DNA of 64,000 bases from Polytrichum commune (Eukaryota > Streptophyta > Polytrichopsida > Polytrichales > Polytrichaceae): the NCBI GenBank assembly GCA_950295325.1, contig OX485809.1:34470001-34534000 (forward strand), in the 5' to 3' direction. The translations under genes and the position numbers were made by a program. Positions within the stretch are counted from its first letter, which is position 1. Every line of letters starts with the position of its first letter. The notes below the pieces were generated by a model. The model did not search any database and was not told where the DNA came from. It was given only the letters and a program-made list of their open reading frames with translations. Shown one piece after another: positions 48,240-60,245 of the stretch.

Positions 48240-51154
48240 AATTGCAAAGGTTGTAGGGCCAAATGATGAGGCTTACAAAGTGACCATATCCTTCATAGTG
48301 ACCACATGTTCAAAATCACACAAATTTGTCAACAAGACTATGGCCATGTTTCATATCACTAGGGGGCAAAAGTAACCATCCAAATGGTCCTTTGTAGGAC
48401 ACAAAATTGTATTGGATCAAAGACAAGTGTGCTCTAGACAAGTGTAAAGGTCTTGGGATATAGCATTTTGTTCAAATGGCCACTATGCCATGTATCGTCA
48501 CTCCATCACATTCTGCATTTTTGGAGTTGCGCCCGTAGGTGACACTCTCTTGCTCCAAAATGTTCTTTCACATACCACTTTGTTGTGGTCCTTGACCCGA
48601 ATTGCAATGAGGAATGAATGAATTATGATGCCAAAAAAATGTTTGATTGTCTTGCAAGGTGAAGTTGAGTTCACAATGTGCCATAATAAACATTGTGAAG
48701 TTGTTGGGTCATGGGACAATGTTGGGATTTGGTGTAAGCCATTTTTTTGGCCATAGCATGGCCGAAGTGGGCAATTCTCAAATTCTAGTAATTAGAATTT
48801 CATTCATGATTGGATCAGAAGGCTATTGCCGTAGTAAGTTGGTTATTGCATGTAACCACCTTCTCCTTCCTCTTAACTCAATAAGGAGAAGGTTGGCCAA
48901 GGAAGAAGGAGGCTTATTTGCATATGCAGAAATTTGGCATAGTTTCGTTATAGAAGCAATAGGCTTTAATATCACTGAAACTCTAAGAGAGACTTTGTAT
49001 GCCTAGATGTTAGGCTAGTCCCAAGTTAGATGCTCGAGGACATAAGAAGTCGGTAAGGAGGAAGACGGACGAGTGGAAGGTTGTAAGGACTAAGTTAATG
49101 GAGATATCACATTAATGGAATTATGAGAGTGGGCAAATGTAGTTAGTTCTTGCTTTCACTTAAATAACCAAAACCCAGGGTACAAACTCTCAAGGAAGAC
49201 TTAACTGGTGTCTATTACAGGCATTCGTCACTTCATAGTTCATTAATTAGACCAAAGGGTTGCTATCTTCACTCTACAACATGATTGGTATGTCTTTTAC
49301 TCTCCTTTCCTCTCTTGGTTTCCCTCTCAATCTTTCTCAGTCAGTAGGGTATGTGTGTTTGTCACAATAGTAACCATCTCGCCATGAGATTTCGTATAAC
49401 AATAGTCAAGAGAGAACAATAGTCTTTGAGTAACACAATTGTCTTTCGGTAATCATTGGCCAATGCATCTTCGATTCAAAACAACTCCTTAATTACTTGG
49501 TCAACGTTAATTCCAATACAAAACAAATTTTTATTCATTAATTCCATATTTAATCATTACTCACAACTTATGCAATTAACCATTATCAATCAAACTATAA
49601 TCTTGGTCGCCCTGCACAAACTGCAACAACAACATCCAGGGTAACACACAAGCTAATAGTTGATTGGGTTAATTCACATTTCATACTCAAAGATCTTATC
49701 TCTCGACTACTTAACAATCAAAACTTAATAAAGATCCAATTAACTTATGCCTAGGTCCTCTTGATAATCCAAAGTTAATTATATCTTACATTCCTTTAAT
49801 CTCTCTCACATCCTTCGATTTCTTCCCTAATCAATTGATCAGAAGTGATTTCTCATCACTTCAATTGTTTGAGAATCTCTCCTTAAACTCATTTTTCAAA
49901 TGATAATTCTATCAACCTAAATCCCAGGTTTAACTATGATCTCTCTTCGGCTACACTATCATCACATCACTCCTCTCTGTCTTGCTTCAGGTTAACAATA
50001 ATCAATTTTCCTTATGGGTTGGCCTCTGGCCTTACCCTTCCTCTCAGTACCTATCTTTAGGTCTCAACTATAGCCAATAGTTACACTCTCGGCCCGACAC
50101 TTGGCCTTCTGCCTCACTCTTTCATAACTCTCCAGACGATAGTCTATCTTAGCCTTCTTTATCACTCAAGGAATGCACCTCTCAAGTGTATCATATCATA
50201 GTTGCACTATTCTCTCTTTCTTCAACAAACACAGTATCAGATTGTATTGGCGAAGTGGACTCCATTCCTCTGTTCACCACACTCGCTCTCTTCCTCTCTC
50301 TGATGATAGTTCATTCAGACAACGACCCACACACTCTTCTTACTCACAATCACAGATGGCTCAACCATATTCCATAATTTGCACTTAAGTAGTAGTGACG
50401 CCATATTTGCCTCGACTGCCAATAGTTTTTTCTCTTGGTTTCTACATTAACTTCTTCACTCCTCTCATATTGCTCAATCCTTACTCATCTTTTCTTATTG
50501 ACTCCTATCTCCTATCCATATTATCTACCCCTCTCTGAGGTAATTCGACCTTCCCTCTGGCTCGCTTCACTTTCAGCATTTCTCAACAACTCACTCTCAT
50601 CACTCTGATTCACTCGAATTCTTCTACGATTACAACCTTTATCAATTTCAATTACAATCAGCATACAATTGTGTTTCACAATATCTTTACCAATTCCGGC
50701 TCACACTCTGTTCTCCTCAATTTTACTCAAATTCTCATTCCTCTCACTTAGCCTTCATCATACAATTTCACTTATGGACTCTCAATCGACTGCGGCTTTT
50801 ACATCGGTCAACCAATTCAAAATGCACATTCACAAGGAGATTATTTTATTTTCATATATTATCAACGTAGTAAATTCATGGAAAAAACCTCTAATAAAAG
50901 CATCAGCATGTGGGACTTTGGAACTGCTATGTGAAATTTAAATCAATTCTCTATATAACAAGGTAAACAACACATTTTTACTATTTATTCATAAACATTT
51001 TATATTTTATATTACATATTAAACCCTTTCCTTAATTATACTAATAAAAAATCATGAAAATCACTATTATGAAGAATGTTATCAAAAGGTGATTTCCACA
51101 AGGTAGATTTCGAGGCAGTTGGTGCCTCAGCCTTTTGGAGTGATAGTAAGGTGT
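48240..51154. other. No gene recognised; C/T-rich from about 49,200 to 50,770
   Basis: A 119-codon frame at 48,647-49,006 (+) has no motif. The C/T-rich part resembles 13,060-13,900 in composition. Near 50,775-50,800 one frame reads SIDCGFYIG, which recalls malectin-like receptor ectodomains, but nothing around it supports that. The left end of the large transposon beginning at 51 kb should lie here but no CACTA terminus was identified. Confidence 0.4.
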
Positions 51155-51394
51155 TTACTTATGTGTCACTGGTTCTGGCTCTTGCACAACTAGATGACTA
51201 TCTCTCATCGGTGTTGTTTGCACCATTGGAGACTCTGGCTCCTCGATCACTGGAGTTGTGGTATCTTCAACAGGTACAGGACCAGTCCTCCTGGAAGCAA
51301 CGTCACTCAAACCTGCTGCCCTTTCTTCAACCAACTTTTGAAGCCGAACAAACACTTCATTCATTCTGTTGGCGCCGCCAAGATGGACTGACAT
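51155..51394 (-). CDS. Possible alternative C-terminus of the transposase
   Basis: Overlapping the last codons of exon 3 but one frame off, an open stretch of 79 codons reads MSVHLGGANRMNEVFVRLQK and then an acidic Pro/Thr-rich tail to a stop at 51,155. Its composition is protein-like, so either a 1-nt frameshift near 51,390 shortened the ancestral protein (which now ends SILAAPTE) or a small unseen splice joins the two frames. CAG|TCC at about 51,388 could serve as an acceptor. Confidence 0.4.
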   Translation of the reverse strand: MSVHLGGANRMNEVFVRLQKLVEERAAGLSDVASRRTGPVPVEDTTTPVIEEPESPMVQTTPMRDSHLVVQEPEPVTHK

Positions 51395-54300
51395 TGGGTA
51401 AGCAATCGGCTCCTTGGTCGGCTATCCTTCAATTCATATGCAATGCTCATCGATTTTTCATATGCAATTCTTCTTGATAGTCCAGGCTCCACTAACATAA
51501 AGTTATGAAGTATTGAGCTTACAGGCCGTATACATGTAAAATCAAATGGACACCAACGATTGTTGTAGACAACATTCATGCCAGTGACCTCATCTACTAA
51601 GTCCACATATATCTCCTTAGACCCTTCATAGGATATGTCTTGAAGATGAGTATAGTAATCTGCACTGAAGTAGATAGAGATCTCACCCATAAAATCATGG
51701 CTAAAGAATCCACGGATCTTTGCTTTGAAAGGAGTATCATCCACGCCACTATCTGGTTTCACAACAACATGACTTGATGCTTTGTACAAGACCCCCTCCA
51801 ACATGACGTTGTTTACTTTGTTGATAAAAGGGACCCATCCTTCTTCCTTGTGAAAGCGTCGAGCCAAGTATTCCACAATCTCAAGTGATTGTGCCAACGT
51901 TGGAGCATGTTTCCGTCCAATTAAAATGCCTTTGATTGCTATCATCGATGCACATGGACTACCACTTGCAAGTTTCAAAGTCTGTGTAATATCTTTTGCT
52001 TTCTCAATGGAACTAGTATAGATTCCACATCTGGTGTGCCACAGAGGACACTGATGGAACCCTTCATGATTGTCTTGGTCCACCCCTTCAGGATACATTA
52101 AATACCCATTAACCTTTTTAAGGGCTCTTTGGCATACATGAAGAGAATCTCGTTCTTCACTTATTTGATGCACCACACCTGTGAAAAGCTTGCGTGAGTA
52201 ATACTGGATGAAGCTTGTTTCCATCAATTTGTTGTTTGTAGTGATCTTTCCAAACCGAGCCACTTCTCGCTCAAAGACGAAACACCAATATATCTCACTT
52301 GGGCCAAATCTTCGAACATCATCTAACAAGTGGGTTGCTCCAGCAGCATGCTCTAGAGGAGCTCCATTGCATCCATCGAGGTCTTCTGTACATACTCGCC
52401 ATGCTTGAAGAAGCAATTGAACAGCCTCCAAGTTCACAATACTCCAACCACTAGTCCTCGTTTGGTTGAAGAAATAATGTGCCAAATCGACAAGCAAGGC
52501 CCCTACAAACCATCTTTTTTCATAGATACGCCCATACAATACATGGAGAATATGAGGTAGCACCCACTGTAGAAATTTCTGATTTTCTTCGGCCATATAA
52601 ACAGAATGTCTTCCAATTGGATCATCGGGCCACCGTCCCTGCTTCAATTTGTATGGATGGCTTTTGTTGACTTGCGCACAAACCTTTCGGACTTCATCCA
52701 ACAACAAATCATCTTGGAGAGAAGCCACTTCGTTAAATAACTTGGCTGTATAATGCTTGAATAAATTGAGGCCGGCTATGTGCATTAAATCAAACACCAA
52801 GTCATTTGAAAGGTCAAAGTCGTACAAGTGAAATAATTTCCATAGAATTGATTCACCAAAGATGCCAGTTTCACGAGATATTTTCTCCTTAGCAACGGTT
52901 GTGTCCGCTCGCTTCCATTCGCGAACACTCTCAAACAACTTATCTGATGTGCGTCTTGGTGGGGGTTCATGAACCTGCACCAACAATCATATTTGTTAAA
53001 CTAAAAGAATGAAAAAGACACATAATACGGTTAGAGAGGAAGTTATGAATGAGGAAGTTCAAAACACAATACTTGAGAGGATTTTATGAATGCACCTGGA
53101 TAAGATTGTGATCATAGTATTGTCCTTGCACAGTAAGTGAAGTATGCATTACACATCTGCGGCATCCAGATTTTCCAGACGACTTGAGTTGACCAATTCG
53201 ACATTGGGTTGGGTGGTCCCCTATGACTAGCATAAGAATTACCCGTATGGTTGTAGGACCATCTTGCATTATAGGTAGATGTTCACCTATGTATTGATTA
53301 GGAACTTGAAAATCAACCTGGAAACCCTCCACAAATAAGTGCTCCAAGTCTTCTATTAAAGGGAGCAAGAATGCACACTTGGCATCATTCATTCTTGCAT
53401 GAATAGCATCACTATGAGAATGTAGTGGAATGAATAGGATAGGTAGGTTTTGTAATGGGCCTCCTTTCTTTGCATTCAACACATTGGCTGAAACAGACCA
53501 ACAACTTCTAGAACCATGTTTTGATGTAAAAAAACCATCCCAGTGGATTCCCAATGCAACATTACGAGGATCACCTGCACATATATATCGACATATACAC
53601 AATCAATATATCAAATAATCAACTATTTACAATTTGTAAATCAATTAAAGAAAATGAAGTTTCATTTAGAAAAGAAACAAATATTCAAAGGATTTTAGGT
53701 AATGATATGCATCAAAATCAAATTACCTTTGCACTTGATCCTTGGTGCTGTAATGTACTCTCGACATTGCCTGCAACGGAAATAGTACATCTGGATTGTT
53801 TCATCCCAAATCTTCTCATCACATACCCTTGGGAAAGATTTATGGGCCATCTTACAACTTGGACAAATGACATGCAGTTCCCACATAGAAGTAGGGTCCC
53901 AAAAAGCTTGATAAATCCGCACCTTTTCACCATCCCAAAAATCCTTGATTTCATTGGGAGATTGCAAGACATCTTTGTTCATCCACCTCGACTTCTTATT
54001 CCACATTGTCAAGAAATCTATACAATGTGTGGAAGAACGCATCAAAAGGGCAAGTTGTTCCCCAATCGGTAAGTAGTCAAAGGATATCATGTTTTTTCGC
54101 ATGGTATTGCAATCTGTGCAAATCTCAGCATGCCTCGGACAATCTTTTTTATTCAGTGGCAGATCACATTGACAACGTACTATTTGACTAGTGGTATAAA
54201 TGTCCTCTTTGCTTGGAGGATAGACATTTGGCTCATGACCGAATTCCTCCGTGCCAACACACATCTTCCATCTATTAGGCTTTATCATACCCAATGCTGA

Positions 54301-54864
54301 ATAGGTTTTCACCAATTTCACCCAAGATGTAGGTGCTCGAACCCCTTCAAGGTGTCCATCCCAATTTTCAGTCAACTGCGAAAGGAGCCTCCCAAGGGTT
54401 TGCTTTTCTACTGGCATTTCGCTATCATTGAATCCTCCAAAAAGTTCACTTAGCATATATCCTTGCAATTCCAAAGACACCTCATGGTTGTCCCACATTT
54501 TTTGGATGTCAATGAGCTTTACTAGTAGGGCAGATTCCAATGTGTGTCTTCGAGCATCGTAATCAGCTTCGATTGCAACGTTTAGCTCTGAAAGCTGTAA
54601 ATTTTCATTCTGTGTCTCTTGTTGTGAAGGACAATTACTACTAGAGCTACCAATATCACATACCTGATCTACTGGACCTTGCTCTCCAATGCAAGTGTTT
54701 ACACCACCACCAATATTGAAGGTTGTTGTTTGAAGGATTGCATCTCTTATGGCATGATAATTTGCAGAAGTGTGAGAAAGAAATCTTCCACCACCTTCTA
54801 ATAATCTGCAAGTGGTACACATGCACCAAACTCTCCTATCTCGTCGGTTGGCTTGACGTTCCAT
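51361..54864 (-). CDS. CACTA/EnSpm (tnp2-type) transposase, three exons, apparently intact
   Basis: Exons are 54,864-53,727, 53,574-53,096 and 52,974-51,361. Borders are AAAG|GTAATT, TGCAG|GTGATC, CCAG|GTGCAT and TGCAG|GTTCAT, and the phases keep one frame open for about 1,076 codons. The start at MERQANRRD is chosen because it directly precedes a zinc-finger-like head (CMCTTC, then H); the next upstream codons contain stops. Exon 1 then has more Cys pairs (CPSCKMAHKSFPRVC, CRQC). Exon 2 opens with GDPRNVALGIHWDGFF, the GL-x-x-DGF site of tnp2 enzymes (first Asp). It continues with PLIEDLEHLFVEG, LVIGDHPTQC (second Asp) and GCRRCVMH. Exon 3 holds a DUF4218-like part (GPSEIYWCFVFEREVARFG, probable Glu) and a C-terminal part. 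The product should bind the element's ends and move it. Possible autonomy is inference. Confidence 0.85.
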
Positions 54865-54886
54865 TTGAATAATATTACCGTAGAAC

Positions 54887-55543
54887 CTGTACAATAATTG
54901 AAGCGATCATCAATGACCATTTTAATCGCAGGAGCTTCCTGAAAGAGAAGAACCCAACACAAACAATATTTAGCAAAGACACATGAAGCATTTAATAAAC
55001 ATTTAGCTCTATAAAGACAGGATATAGAAGTCCATGGAAACTATTGACCCTTGTTACAAGAAATAAACATCACAGTAAAATTTTGAGATTAAGAAGCTTG
55101 GATCTCTAAGCATGCAGAGATTTAATTTCAAAATCACAGAAAAAAAAAAGCTTGCGTAACTACAGAGAAACCTCTTGCCTTCTGAGAGGGAGGACATAAA
55201 CATTGATTAAAACAAAAATAATTCCATCTTTTTAGGTATGAATGGCAGCCCTAAACCCACTGAAAATATACTTGAGACTCATGGGAGTATAGTATGCAAC
55301 AGTCTCATCAAACTGACCTTAGTGCCAAATGGTCCGCGAGGAGGATCCAGATCAAAACGCTTCTTACCCTGCAAAACCATGAAGAGTATTTAAAGATACG
55401 CCAGAGAAATACTGAACATCCATCAAGGAGGATGGGCACAGATCAGGTGCAATCGCTATAAAATTTTACAAACCGTACCTGGCGCTGATATTCTAACTCT
55501 TCCCGTTCAGCTCCAGTTGCAATGCCAAATTCATCCAATTGAC
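54887..55543 (-). pseudogene. COX5b-like: COX5b-like exons (probably captured fragment)
   Basis: Three minus-strand exons have canonical borders and compatible phases: 55,543-55,479 (QLDEFGIATGAEREELEYQR), 55,368-55,318 (GKKRFDLDPPRGPFGTK) and 54,938-54,887 (EAPAIKMVIDDRFNYC). In plant cytochrome c oxidase subunit 5b the same order occurs: an IATG-x-EREELEAEL region, then GPFGTKEAP, then a DKR-x-x-GC segment. The first Cys of the zinc site is kept (FNYC) but the surrounding residues have drifted. The exons for the WFWLEKG and CPVC zinc-binding part are missing, and no mitochondrial presequence exon could be recognised upstream. The third exon ends 23 bp before the transposase ATG, on the same strand but in a different frame. 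This is probably a host-gene fragment captured by the transposon; a disrupted resident gene is the alternative. Confidence 0.7.
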
Positions 55544-56788
55544 CTGAAAACGAGAGTCCACCAATAACCAATCAGTTTTCTTGGTTCAAATTTGTAAACG
55601 ATTTCTCCTAAAAAGAACACCCTCTGTTGTTCGGATATGCCAAAAACTATGAGGAGTCTCGGCAACAAGGATTGTCGATGAGAACTACAACTGAATTTCC
55701 ACCTGGTTTTTCTAGCCGGTGCAAAAGTCTAAGTATAGAATCTGGACTTAAGAGTAATTAACTAGGGTCCGTAACATTCATTGCTAGATCAACATGTGGT
55801 TCAAAACCCTAATTCTCAGTAATATCCGTAAGAACCGTCCAATAACCTAGCAAGATGGATCTGGTAGTCCAAGATGTACAGGGTAACAAAATCATCTCCA
55901 CAGTTTTTTCCAAGAATACAAATACAGGCCTCCGAGATTTGACCCTTTTGTGCGACCTAAATTCTCACATTTTTAATTTAACACTGAAGTCTGAGGACTC
56001 TGAACAAAAAATCTTGCCCTCGTGAATACGAAGAATTTAGTAATTGCATACACATTGTGCTTCTGACCATTAGGTTCAAATTCATGAACAGAAAGGCTCC
56101 AGGTAATTAAGAGAAAATCGCATTCCAAAGCTTCGATGAGAAATCCACAGGTAATTATAGCAAAAGAGAAACCACTGGTTGCTATGGGGACATGGAAAGC
56201 GACATTGGCAACTCTCCACGCAGATCAATTGTTCAACAAAGCAAGAACTCACTCATTTCCCTCTCCATTTCCCCAAACGTGACCATTACTCAGGAGCCCC
56301 ACAATGGAAATGTAAGCCACATCCACCAGTGTACCTACAAATCTGCTAGGGTTCCTTCCTTCATGCAGATTCTCTCAACGCCAACCGCACGAATCACATC
56401 TCCGTGCACGCAAGAGGAATTGAAGCACAATAAAAATCAATCTACTAACGAGCCCTGCAGCGCCAATGCCCTTGGAGTGATGTCTGGTAGGGTTTCCTCA
56501 CACATGCACATTCTCTCTATGCCCGATTCTCCAACAACATCGCCATGCACGCGCGATGGATTTACATCCAGCACATCACGCTGCGCTGCCCCTTCCCTGC
56601 TTGCTGCTCCTGCTTCCGACACCGCCATGGCCATCACCATAGCCGAAAGGAACGGAAAAAGGGAAAAAAAACGAAAGGGAACGAAAGGGAACACAAGGTT
56701 CTTAATGCGAATCAGCGACAACCGTCGGATACAATGATCGGGTGGCGCGAGGATTTCCACGTGTTAGATGCGCGGGAATAGGGGAATT
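55544..56788. other. Upstream region of the minus-strand gene; no certain exon
   Basis: On the minus strand 56,760-56,437 is open and GC-richer, starting after CCCTTTTTCCG-type sequence with ATG codons at about 56,642 (MVMAMAVSEAGAASREGAAQ), and could hold the first exon and promoter of the COX5b/transposase unit. A GATG|TAAATC border is a weak donor. On the plus strand 56,192-56,737 is also open. I cannot decide which, if either, is real. Confidence 0.35.
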
Positions 56789-57295
56789 TCTCATCGACAG
56801 TGCACCATGTCACGATGAATCAAGCTCTAGGTACGCCTTCTTCGTGTTCTTTTACTTCATGTATGTTAATTCATTTTTTTTAGGAATTGGAGGATTCATG
56901 CTGGGACAACAAGAAGACAATTCAGTCTTTGTTAATTGGCATTTGGCAGGTCTGGCGCTCTTCTTTGTCCAACTGGTCGCTCCTTGAGGTTCTGGTGCGT
57001 AGTAGCAGAGGTAGATTATGTGCAGTTATCATTGACTTGAAACCATAGTCCTCAATTCGAGGAATTCCCGAGCGAGGTTGGACGCACGCATACTTTTATG
57101 TAGAATGTTGCATTGTCTTGGCGCTTCTCATCGGCAGTGCACAGTTCTTGCGCTGAATCAAAGTTTTAGGTACGCCTTCTTCGTGTTCTTGCAGTTCGTG
57201 CACATCTAGCGCTCTTCTTTGTCCAGATGGTCGCTCCTTGAGGTTCTGATGGTGATTAGTGGAGTCATTTTAAGCACAGTTATTAATGGACTTGA
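56789..57295 (+). repeat. Imperfect direct duplication in the central (promoter-like) region
   Basis: Unit 1 (56,789-57,040) and unit 2 (57,125-57,295) share CTCATCGRCAGTGCAC, GGTACGCCTTCTTCGTGTTC and GGTCGCTCCTTGAGGTTCTG in the same order. Unit 1 carries an extra segment of about 90 bp containing TTTTTTTTAGGAATTGG. The duplication lies between the divergent genes. Confidence 0.65.
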
Positions 57296-57556
57296 GCCTG
57301 CACAATCTTGGAAGCTAGATTTATCACTTCTTGAATTATTGATGCGTTTGCAATTGACATCGAGGAGATATCTCCGATGAGAACCTGGAGAAAATTAATG
57401 TTGCTATGTACTTGTCCTCTTTTCAATCACCTTCAGAGCCAAGCCTTTGGTGACCAATGGTGATCACAGGCTGATTGACTGAAGTAAATGAAGAACATTT
57501 TGTAAATGAAGCCTGATTTTTGATATTGAGAAGGTGCAGCCTGCAGGTTTGTTGCT

Positions 57557-57694
57557 GTGGTTTTTTCTGTGGAGTTTTTTGCTTCTTATTCTCGTGCATC
57601 CAACAGGTGCTTATTGGTTGTTTGCACGACTGATTCAAGAGTGAAGCTATATCGCGCACCATTTTGTGACTACACACCTGAATGGGTGGAGGTT
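57557..57694 (+). pseudogene. TFIIIC90-like WD40 exon (probably captured fragment)
   Basis: The plus-strand frame reads CLLVVCTTDSRVKLYRAPFC followed by DYTPEWVE and a GTTTGT donor at 57,695. Plant WD40 proteins related to the TFIIIC 90-kDa subunit carry a CLLAVCT-x-x-x-x-VKLYR-x-PF-C-x-F-x-x-EW-x-EV stretch, which this matches closely. An acceptor CCAACAG|G at 57,607 fits. No other exon of that gene is recognisable nearby, so this is an isolated fragment. It may have been captured together with the COX5b-like exons on the other side. Confidence 0.5.
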
Positions 57695-58025
57695 TGTTTT
57701 CCACTTCTTGATGCTTGTGTACTGTCATGGTGCAACTTAGGGTTCAAGCTCACAAGTTTTGTTTCATATGAATCATTCTTAATTCTTGCAAATTGCTTGA
57801 AGTGTCAATGTTAAGGTGTCTAAAGTAGAGAAGTTTGTACTTAAGAGTTATTGATTCTTGATTTGTATTCTTGAATGGTGCTACAGTGCCATGCAAGTGA
57901 GAATAAAATTCTATTCACCTACTCATCTTTGTAGTGAAGAGTGATCAGTAATTGAAATTGCTCATAGTAATAGTGAACAGTTCAACATAATCCTAATTGA
58001 TCATTTTCCAAATTGATTTTTGAGC

Positions 58026-60245
58026 ATGATGATAGGCATCATAGTGGTTTGGGATGGAGATCACAATGTGATCTCCAAATTCAGACCTCCTAAAATAACA
58101 TCTGAGGTGATTGGAGCTCTAGCCAGAGAAGGAAAACTTCTTGACAATGATGAGATTCAACTGGTGGGACAAGATTCCTTGGAGGCAGGTGATTATACTT
58201 TCATATCACACAGTGCAAGTCCTATTGCAACTCTTGGTGCACACCAATCAGGCACATGTCTAGAACATGTGTCAACAGTTATTGCTACACCTCTGGTAGC
58301 TCATGACGCCACATCCCCGAAACAAGATGGAGAAGAAGAATGTGAAGAAGAGTCTATGGCGGTGTCAGAGTATGAACGGGTACGAAATAAGAAAGTGGCA
58401 TTCAATCAAAAACGTTTCTTAGAGTTATTCCCGGAGAAGTAAGTTTTTTCTTACTAATTTTTATTTAATTGAGATTATAAAATGTTCTTGAATGTACGTA
58501 AATTAGAATATGAACGGTTCATATGGTCAATCAATGACCATATAACCATAATGTTGTGCAATGGTCATATACTTTCAATGGTGCTTCAAGCTCTAATGAT
58601 TGCTGTGTTTTACATAATCAATAATTATACAGAATAACATATTGGTTGTAATATCAAATTTTAATGTGCCAAAATTATGCCGTTCAATGGTCATTGATTA
58701 CTATTGTTCAATGTCAATTGCACAGAGAAATCAAGCCCAAGCAGGGAAAAGAACATGCAAATCAAAAGAAGCAAATGAAAGAATCTCCAAAGATGGTAAT
58801 TGGGAAGTCATCAAAGGTGAAGGACTTACGAATGAAACCAATTCCAGGGTATGACCAAATCTTTAAACCTCCATCAAGAATTGATAGAGATCCTTCAAAA
58901 AAATACGGCAAATAAGCTTTGAGAGTGGATTTCAATTCTCAGTATCACACATTCATGTCAAACAAGAGGCTTCTAAAGGATTGGCTCCAAGAGGCAGGTT
59001 TCTATGCTTCAGCTCCCAATCTAAAATCTGACATGGAGGCAAAAATGGCTTTGAAGAAGCTTATTTCACTCAAGCATTCAAACCTTGCAGCACTCAATTT
59101 TGATAGCATTACTATGAGGTGGCAAGAGAAAGACATTTATGCAACTGCAAAATCAATGCTACAATATTCCAGAAAGGCAGATGGTCGGAATCATGTGGAA
59201 GTGGGTGGCGAAGAGTCTAATAGTGAAGATTCTCATGTTGAAAGCCATTCAGTTGGCCTGGATACTCGTGCGGCTTTGAGGTATGTTTTGTTAATACCAT
59301 TTCTTATCTAGTTGTAGTGTTTATGACTTTTTATTCTTTATAAATTCAAAATCTAATGAAATGCACATGTACTTGGTGGTGTTTTCTAGATATCAAATTT
59401 CACCTGTCTTATATAGCTCAACATCCACTCAACAAGCTCCCGGGTCTGCTCAAAACCAAAGTGTAAGTTTTTAAATACTAAGCTTTAAATTGTCTTTGAG
59501 TAGCTTTTAAATATTTACCTTACTCTTTTGTTCTTTTGAAAATTGACTCATTTGCATGTGTATGGCAGGGAAATCCAATTATCCAGTCAAGAACATTGAA
59601 CATGTCTAGTTTGGGGCTTCCCCCCAAAACTCCAAAGCCTTCCCGAGCATCATTTGTGCTTCTAAATAGGAACATTGACCACTGCAAGCCTTTGGAGGCA
59701 AGTAACTATGACACAACTAATGATAAGGTAAGGATCATGAATTCAATACAATTCAATAGATATCACGTTTTTGAATTAGTTTTGATGTTTTGTTTATTTA
59801 TTTAATTTGACAATAGTATGTGCAATCCTTTAGAATATCCTATTGTGTTGGTAAATTTGTCAATGTCATTTATTACTTCACTTACTAAAACAATTCTCTA
59901 ATTATACAAATGATGGATGATGGTGAGCTAGCGGTTGGTGGAGTGCCAATTGGAGCAATTTCCACAAGGAAGAGGAAAGCTAATACTCTCTCAAAAGCAA
60001 ATGGCAGCTCTCAAAAGACAAGTAGTGATGAGTCAATAATAAACTCTGTGGCCGATGCGGAAAGAGTTGTTTTGAAAGAATTTGGATTGATTGATGTGGA
60101 TATGATGTATTCAAAACTGAAGGCTTACATGAGAGAGCAAAATATGCTTGACACGAAAAAACCTTTCAAAAATAGCTTGAAGCTACGTGAGGAAGAAACA
60201 GTGATGAAAGTAGCACAGTACATACTAGAAAAGTGGGACAACTAG
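58026..60245 (+). pseudogene. Five-exon gene of unknown function, one in-frame stop
   Basis: Exons 58,026-58,438, 58,726-59,280, 59,390-59,462, 59,569-59,727 and about 59,928-60,245 join in phase (GAGAA|GTAAGT, CACAG|AGAAAT, TGAG|GTATGT, TTCTAG|ATATC, AAAGT|GTAAGT, GGCAG|GGAAAT, ATAAG|GTAAGG) to about 510 codons. The last acceptor is less certain. A single TAA at 58,913-58,915 breaks exon 2 between KKYGK and ALRVDF. The first 65 residues (KFRPPKITSEVIGALAREGK, then DNDEIQLVGQDSLEAGDYTF) look like a small beta-grasp, ubiquitin-like head; the rest is basic and hydrophilic, ending KLREEETVMKVAQYILEKWD. No known family is recognised. Divergent position next to the transposase suggests the element's second protein (analogous to TNPA in En/Spm), which is inference. 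Confidence 0.6.

Noticed and set aside
56192-56781. 181-codon plus frame opposite the upstream region of the minus-strand gene
   Set aside because: It is Ser/Thr/Pro-rich without motifs and overlaps an equally open minus frame in a GC-richer patch; no splice or promoter evidence favours it.
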